Source: NS-11 sp036505795
Lineage (GTDB): Bacteria > Nitrospirota > Nitrospiria > Nitrospirales > NS-4
DNA: 64,000 bases
NCBI GenBank assembly: GCA_036505795.1
Contig: DASXSU010000031.1
Location: forward strand, 87,418-151,417
Direction of reading: 5' to 3'
This document shows, piece after piece, positions 60,186 to 64,000 of the stretch (the stretch's first letter is position 1; every line of letters begins with the position of its first letter). The position numbers and the translations under genes were made by a program. Under the pieces are notes generated by a model. The model saw only the letters and a list, made by a program, of their open reading frames with translations, was not told the DNA's origin and ran no database searches.

Positions 60186-61532
60186 TCACTTGATATCCAT
60201 TTGTTTAATGAGGCGAGCCAGATACGTACGCTGCAAGCCTAGCAATCCGGCGGCTTCAGTTTGGCTACCGCCTGCGCGCGTCAGAGCATGCCGGATGAGT
60301 TGCTTTTTGTGTCCCTCCACCGCTTCGTGAAACGACAAATCCTGTGCGCTGGTTGAGCTCGCCTCGCTTTCCGTCGGTTGGAGCGCAAGAGCGCCCGGCT
60401 CGATTACGTCACCCGTGTTTAACACCACAGCGCGCTCGATCACGTTCTGAAGCTCTCGAATGTTGCCGGGCCAGTGATACGCGCTGAGTCTCTTCATCGC
60501 CGCCGGGGAAAGCTTCATTACACTCTTTTTCGCCTCCCGGCAGAATTTCTTCAAGAAGAGCTCCGCTAGTTGAGGAATCTCCTCGGTCCGCTCGCGAAGA
60601 GGAGGGAGGGTCAGCGGCACCACGTTCAACCGAAAGAAGAGATCGGAGCGAAAGCTGCCGTCCCTGACAGCGGCCTGAAGATCCCGGTTGGTGGCTGCGA
60701 TGATTCGCACATCGACCTTGACCGCGCGGGTCCCACCGACACGATCAAACTCGCGGTTTTGAAGAAAGCGCAGAAGTTTCGCCTGCAGTCCCGGCTTCAT
60801 ATCGCCGATTTCATCTAAAAACACCGTGCCCCCGTCGGCGACTTCGATTTTCCCCCGTTTTCGCGCTGACGCGCCTGTAAAGGCGCCCTTTTCGTGGCCG
60901 AAGAGTTCCGATTCGAGGAGTTCCTCTGACAGCGCCACACAGTTCACCGGTGCAAAGATCCGATCCCGGCGGAGACTCCACGCATGAATCGAGCGCGCCA
61001 TGAGATCTTTTCCCGTCCCGCTTTCGCCTAACAGCAGCAGCGTCGTATCACTTTGAGCCACTTTCCTGGCAATCCCGGTCGCTTCCTGCATCTTGGGGCT
61101 GCCGGCGATGAGCGGATCATAGTAGCTCTCCACTTCGGCGCGCAGCGCGGCTACCTCGCGCTTCAATCCTCCCCGCTCCAGGGCCTTCTCGATCACGATC
61201 TTCAGATGATCGACGTCAAAGGGTTTTGTTATGAAGTCGGTGGCGCCCTCCTTCATCGCCTCTACGGCCCGGGAAATGGTGGCGTAGGCCGTCATTACGA
61301 TGACCGGCAGCTCAGGCCACTCCTTTCGGATCCGCCTCAACACTTCGATGCCGTTGATCTTGGGAATGACGAGGTCCAGGAAAACCAGTCCGGGCAACTC
61401 CTGCTCAAGGAGAAAAAGCGCCGCCTGCCCATCGTTTGCGATCAATGTCTCGTATCCCATTGTGCGTAGGCGATCGCACAAAATCGTGGCAATGTCCGCG
61501 TCATCGTCTACCACCAGGACCGGAGAACTCAT
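60186..61532 (-). CDS. sigma-54-dependent response regulator (NtrC family), second
   Basis: The 448-residue protein has a receiver with D53 in LVFLDLVIPKING, an AAA+ domain with Walker A GESGTGKDLMARSIHAW and the canonical sigma-54 loop in HEKGAFTGASARKRG, and a C-terminal Fis-type helix-turn-helix (SQTEAAGLLGLQRTYLARL). It activates sigma-54 promoters upon phosphorylation. ATGA overlap with the upstream hybrid kinase gene makes these a likely two-component pair. The receiver is very similar to the one at the start of that kinase. Targets are unknown; the copper ATPase gene follows after 56 bases. Confidence 0.92.
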   Translation of the reverse strand: MSSPVLVVDDDADIATILCDRLRTMGYETLIANDGQAALFLLEQELPGLVFLDLVIPKINGIEVLRRIRKEWPELPVIVMTAYATISRAVEAMKEGATDFITKPFDVDHLKIVIEKALERGGLKREVAALRAEVESYYDPLIAGSPKMQEATGIARKVAQSDTTLLLLGESGTGKDLMARSIHAWSLRRDRIFAPVNCVALSEELLESELFGHEKGAFTGASARKRGKIEVADGGTVFLDEIGDMKPGLQAKLLRFLQNREFDRVGGTRAVKVDVRIIAATNRDLQAAVRDGSFRSDLFFRLNVVPLTLPPLRERTEEIPQLAELFLKKFCREAKKSVMKLSPAAMKRLSAYHWPGNIRELQNVIERAVVLNTGDVIEPGALALQPTESEASSTSAQDLSFHEAVEGHKKQLIRHALTRAGGSQTEAAGLLGLQRTYLARLIKQMDIK

Positions 61533-62638
61533 GAACTCACCCTTGCTCCACCCGGCGGCTGGTAGGGCAGACGAATGAAGAACGTCGTCCCCGTCCCCTG
61601 TTGGCTCTCCACTGAAATCTCACCGCCATGGGCCTCAATGACGTCCTTAACGATTTTGGTCCCTAGGCCCGTGCCCTCTGCCTTGAGACTGATGGTGTGA
61701 GCCGTGAACAATGTCTCCCGGACTTCAGGCGGCATGCCGCGGCCGGTGTCGCTGACCCAAAGATGCACCTCCCGGTGCTCCTGATCGCTTTGCCCACGAA
61801 TATTGATGCAGCCCTGTCGCGGTACTTCGGCCAGCGCGTTATTGACCAAGTTGTAGAAGGCGCTGTAGAGCCGCCGTTCATCTGCCTGAATCATCGGTAA
61901 CGAATCGAGGCCCTCGTGAGACAGCCTGATTCCCTTCTCGTCCGCCAGCAGATGCAGGGTTTTAAAGACGCTGGCGACCACCTCAGCGACCCAGCAAGGC
62001 CCAAATCGCGGCGCTGAGCTGACGCCTTTCATGTAATCGGCAATTTCCTTGGTACGGTCCTGAACGCGGCTGGCAGTATCCCGAAGCATCGCGATCACTT
62101 CGTCACAGAGCTTGCGACTGGCCCGGGCCTTCACCGCCTCCATCTCGGGCAGCCTTTCCACCAACTCATCGATTTCTGACTCCAACAGCTCTGCTCCACA
62201 CACCACGGGGCTTAGTAGATTTTTAATGTCGTGGCTGATGTCGCCCAGCAGACGCACGACCTCACGGCTGAGAGCCTTGCGTTCCAGCGCCTTCGCGATG
62301 GTGATTTGTAATTGCTCCATCTCAAATGGCTTTGAGATAAAATCATTTGCGCCTTCTTTCATCGCTTCCACCGCTCGCGCGATTGTGCCGTAGGCCGTCA
62401 TGACAATGACCGGCAGCTCCGGCCAGTCCTTTCGGATCTGCCTCAATACTTCAAGCCCGTTGATCTTCGGCATTTCGATGTCAAGAAATACCAGATTGGG
62501 CACCTCTTTTCGTATCGCGGCGAGCGCGGCCTCTCCATCGGCCACACCCCGGACCTCGTGCCCCATCGCTTGCAAGCGGTCACAGAGCAGCAGGCCGATG
62601 TCAGCATCATCGTCAACGACCAGAATAGGACTGCCCAT
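61529..62638 (-). CDS. reverse-hybrid histidine kinase (receiver-HisKA-HATPase)
   Basis: The 369-residue protein has no membrane segment. A receiver domain is at its N-terminus (D53 in LVFLDIEMPKING), then a HisKA-like H-box DISHDIKNLLSP with H136, then an HATPase domain with VNNALAEVPRQ, DTGRGMPPE and GTGLGTKIVKDV. The kinase lacks any sensory domain, so its input must come through phosphorylation of the receiver, an intracellular relay design. It precedes and overlaps the NtrC-type regulator gene. The two receivers are alike over ~120 residues, showing common origin. Confidence 0.9.
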   Translation of the reverse strand: MGSPILVVDDDADIGLLLCDRLQAMGHEVRGVADGEAALAAIRKEVPNLVFLDIEMPKINGLEVLRQIRKDWPELPVIVMTAYGTIARAVEAMKEGANDFISKPFEMEQLQITIAKALERKALSREVVRLLGDISHDIKNLLSPVVCGAELLESEIDELVERLPEMEAVKARASRKLCDEVIAMLRDTASRVQDRTKEIADYMKGVSSAPRFGPCWVAEVVASVFKTLHLLADEKGIRLSHEGLDSLPMIQADERRLYSAFYNLVNNALAEVPRQGCINIRGQSDQEHREVHLWVSDTGRGMPPEVRETLFTAHTISLKAEGTGLGTKIVKDVIEAHGGEISVESQQGTGTTFFIRLPYQPPGGARVSS

Positions 62639-62733
62639 AAAGCCCTCCTCACGGCGGACGCCGCATCATACCCCGCCGATCAGTATTATGCGAAAAACGC
62701 ATTTTGCCAAGCGGGAAAAAGGGTAATAACGGC

Positions 62734-62758
62734 CGCTGTCAGGGAAACCCTGACAGCG
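62734..62758 (-). other. perfect 11-bp palindromic hairpin between the fadL-like gene and the kinase operon
   Basis: CGCTGTCAGGG pairs with CCCTGACAGCG around a three-base loop. It lies 34-58 bases after the stop of the fadL-like gene on the minus strand and ~95 bases upstream of the kinase start. A T-run exists only about 10 bases later, so it is a weak terminator; it could also be a regulator-binding dyad for the downstream operon. Confidence 0.6.
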
Positions 62759-62791
62759 CTCTGGAGTCAGGACCGGGCGGAGGAGTACTAA

Positions 62792-64000
62792 TCAGAACTT
62801 AAACGTCACGCTGACGATCGCAACTTGGGCCCTTGAGGCATAGGATCCAAACGTAGTTAGCCCAAGGAGGTTATCGGGTTGTATCGTGGTACTGCCAATG
62901 GACCGTTTCTCGTACAGACCGAACAGATAGGCGGCATCCACAACAACAGTGGGCCATTTGTAACCAAATCCGACGGTGAGCGCGTGAAGGTTCGATGTCG
63001 GGATTGTAGGGGTGAACGTATTATCAGGTATGGCCGACTCATCATAGAAATAGCCGCCGCGCAGCGCGAGCCGGTCGGTCGCGGCAAACTCCGCGCCCAC
63101 CTTGTAAACCCACGAATTTTTCCAGTTTCGGACCCCCCGGTCATTTAAACCTGATTGCGCGGCCGGTGAATCTGCGGTTGTAGTAAAGGTTTTGGGAATT
63201 GTGCCTACTGTGTTCCAACCTTGCCACTCGATCTCTCCGTTGATCGTCCATCTGGGAACGATTTTTGTCGACACTCCGGCGACGATGCGGGGTGGGAGCT
63301 TGATACTGCTACTGAATTTGGTATTCGTGAACAAAGCAGCCGCTGGGCCGGTGAAATCGGCATCCCCATTGAACTTGGCCTGCAATTCGCTCCTGAACTG
63401 AATCCCAGCGGATGTCGTCTCAGTGATGTGATACAGCGCCCCGACATTCCACCCGATGGGATGAGCCGTCAGTCCATGAATGCGGGCCTTTGACTCGCCG
63501 ATGCCAAAAGCAGGAATGGCAAATTTTTGCTCAAACCCCGCGCCCGCATAGGTGACCTGAAGGCCGGCCGCGATGGAAAGCTTGCGCGTGGCTTGAAAGG
63601 CAATCGTGGGGTTGAACACCGTGAGCCTCAGACGGGCATCGTAGGGGGCAAATCGACCTTGGTAATTATCCGGCCAATCGATCACGATGCCAAAGGGCGT
63701 GTAGATGCCAAACCCGATGGAGAGTCTCTCATCCCAGCGTTTGAAGCGATGGGTAATGAAAATATGGGGCAGGACCGGAAATTGATCTTGAAGCTGTGTG
63801 GTTTCATTCGTTGTTGAACTTCGAAACGTCGAGTCCAACTTGATCAGCGAAGCGCCTATCATCAGCTGGGTTCCCGGCAGCTGGGTGATGCCTGCTGGAT
63901 TATAAAAGATCGCCGAAGGATCGTTGGCTTCGCCCACAAAGGCCGTGCCCTTTCCTGTGGCGGCGGCGCTCATTTCATTCAGCGCGAAACCACCGGCGAA
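62792..64000 (-). CDS. FadL/OmpP1-type outer-membrane transporter (5' end outside window)
   Basis: The frame is open beyond base 64000, and the visible N-terminal codons read F-A-G-G-F-A-L-N-E-M-S-A, which is the FadL-like hatch region (GxGFALxEQSA), so the gene continues upstream. The ~403 visible residues show EANDPSAIFYNPAGITQLPG, repeated aromatic beta-strand segments, and a C-terminal terminal strand VAIVSVTFKF ending in Phe, a mark of beta-barrel outer-membrane proteins. Family members take up fatty acids or hydrophobic molecules. The missing start would hold the signal peptide. Substrate unknown. Confidence 0.9.
   Translation of the reverse strand, partial: FAGGFALNEMSAAATGKGTAFVGEANDPSAIFYNPAGITQLPGTQLMIGASLIKLDSTFRSSTTNETTQLQDQFPVLPHIFITHRFKRWDERLSIGFGIYTPFGIVIDWPDNYQGRFAPYDARLRLTVFNPTIAFQATRKLSIAAGLQVTYAGAGFEQKFAIPAFGIGESKARIHGLTAHPIGWNVGALYHITETTSAGIQFRSELQAKFNGDADFTGPAAALFTNTKFSSSIKLPPRIVAGVSTKIVPRWTINGEIEWQGWNTVGTIPKTFTTTADSPAAQSGLNDRGVRNWKNSWVYKVGAEFAATDRLALRGGYFYDESAIPDNTFTPTIPTSNLHALTVGFGYKWPTVVVDAAYLFGLYEKRSIGSTTIQPDNLLGLTTFGSYASRAQVAIVSVTFKF

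Noticed and set aside
62639..62733. Sigma-54 promoter upstream of the kinase operon
   Set aside because: A TGGC motif is present but the GC element is not at the required distance.

Overview
The window looks like a chromosomal segment of a Nitrospira-type bacterium (phylum Nitrospirota). This is an inference from gene content: a DabA/DabB inorganic-carbon system with a linked PII protein, an Allochromatium-type ferredoxin, class II ribonucleotide reductase, DsrE/TusA sulfur carriers, GH57 glucan enzymes, many two-component regulators, and moderately high GC. No rRNA or tRNA gene, CRISPR array, prophage or transposase gene was recognised. The window is almost fully coding, with about 58 genes, and both end genes (uup and a fadL-like gene) are cut by the window edges.

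Layout. 1-4253: the end of an ABC-F ATPase gene, then a minus-strand trio (TAXI-type binding protein, alpha/beta hydrolase, small membrane protein). 4254-4701: a divergent regulatory region. 4702-11283: plus-strand operon dabB / NuoM-like subunit / dabA / PII-like gene, probably energy-coupled bicarbonate accumulation feeding autotrophic carboxylases. 11304-14689: a sigma-54 activator and its sensor kinase. 14839-25168: the translation/RNA cluster rimP-nusA-infB-DUF503-rbfA-truB-rpsO-pnp followed by an M16 peptidase gene. 25245-28052: a class IV aminotransferase, an I42-like protein, a DUF192 protein, a ferredoxin and a CBS protein. 28250-34639: UDP-glucose dehydrogenase facing a five-gene operon of HEAT-repeat proteins. 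34785-42224: polA, a secreted protein plus DsrE protein, nth, rpsU, a small protein and nrdJ. 42455-48705: tusA-dsrE2, a KefB-like antiporter, a tRNA T-loop modification group (trmI, zinc-ribbon protein, TtuA-like, TtuB-like) and galT. 48895-53260: two GH57 enzymes. 53406-55737: VanZ, an AmgK-like kinase and a MurU-like nucleotidyltransferase. 55742-57314: two paralogous Cys-rich membrane proteins of unknown function. 57388-62638: a Cu+ ATPase gene and a two-gene signalling operon. 62792-64000: the fadL-like gene.

Main points for a second look: the dab operon with an extra antiporter-like subunit and its own PII; the HEAT-repeat array, which resembles a scaffold assembly of unknown purpose; the TtuA/TtuB/TrmI cluster, which predicts thiolated and m1A-modified tRNA T-loops; a small repeat family built on hairpins with an invariant CCGAGA loop; two NrdR-box-like sites exactly 31 bp apart upstream of nrdJ; and an 11-bp leader hairpin before the dsrE2-tusA operon. 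Start sites were chosen by eye from family length, ribosome-binding sites and overlaps. No database search was run.
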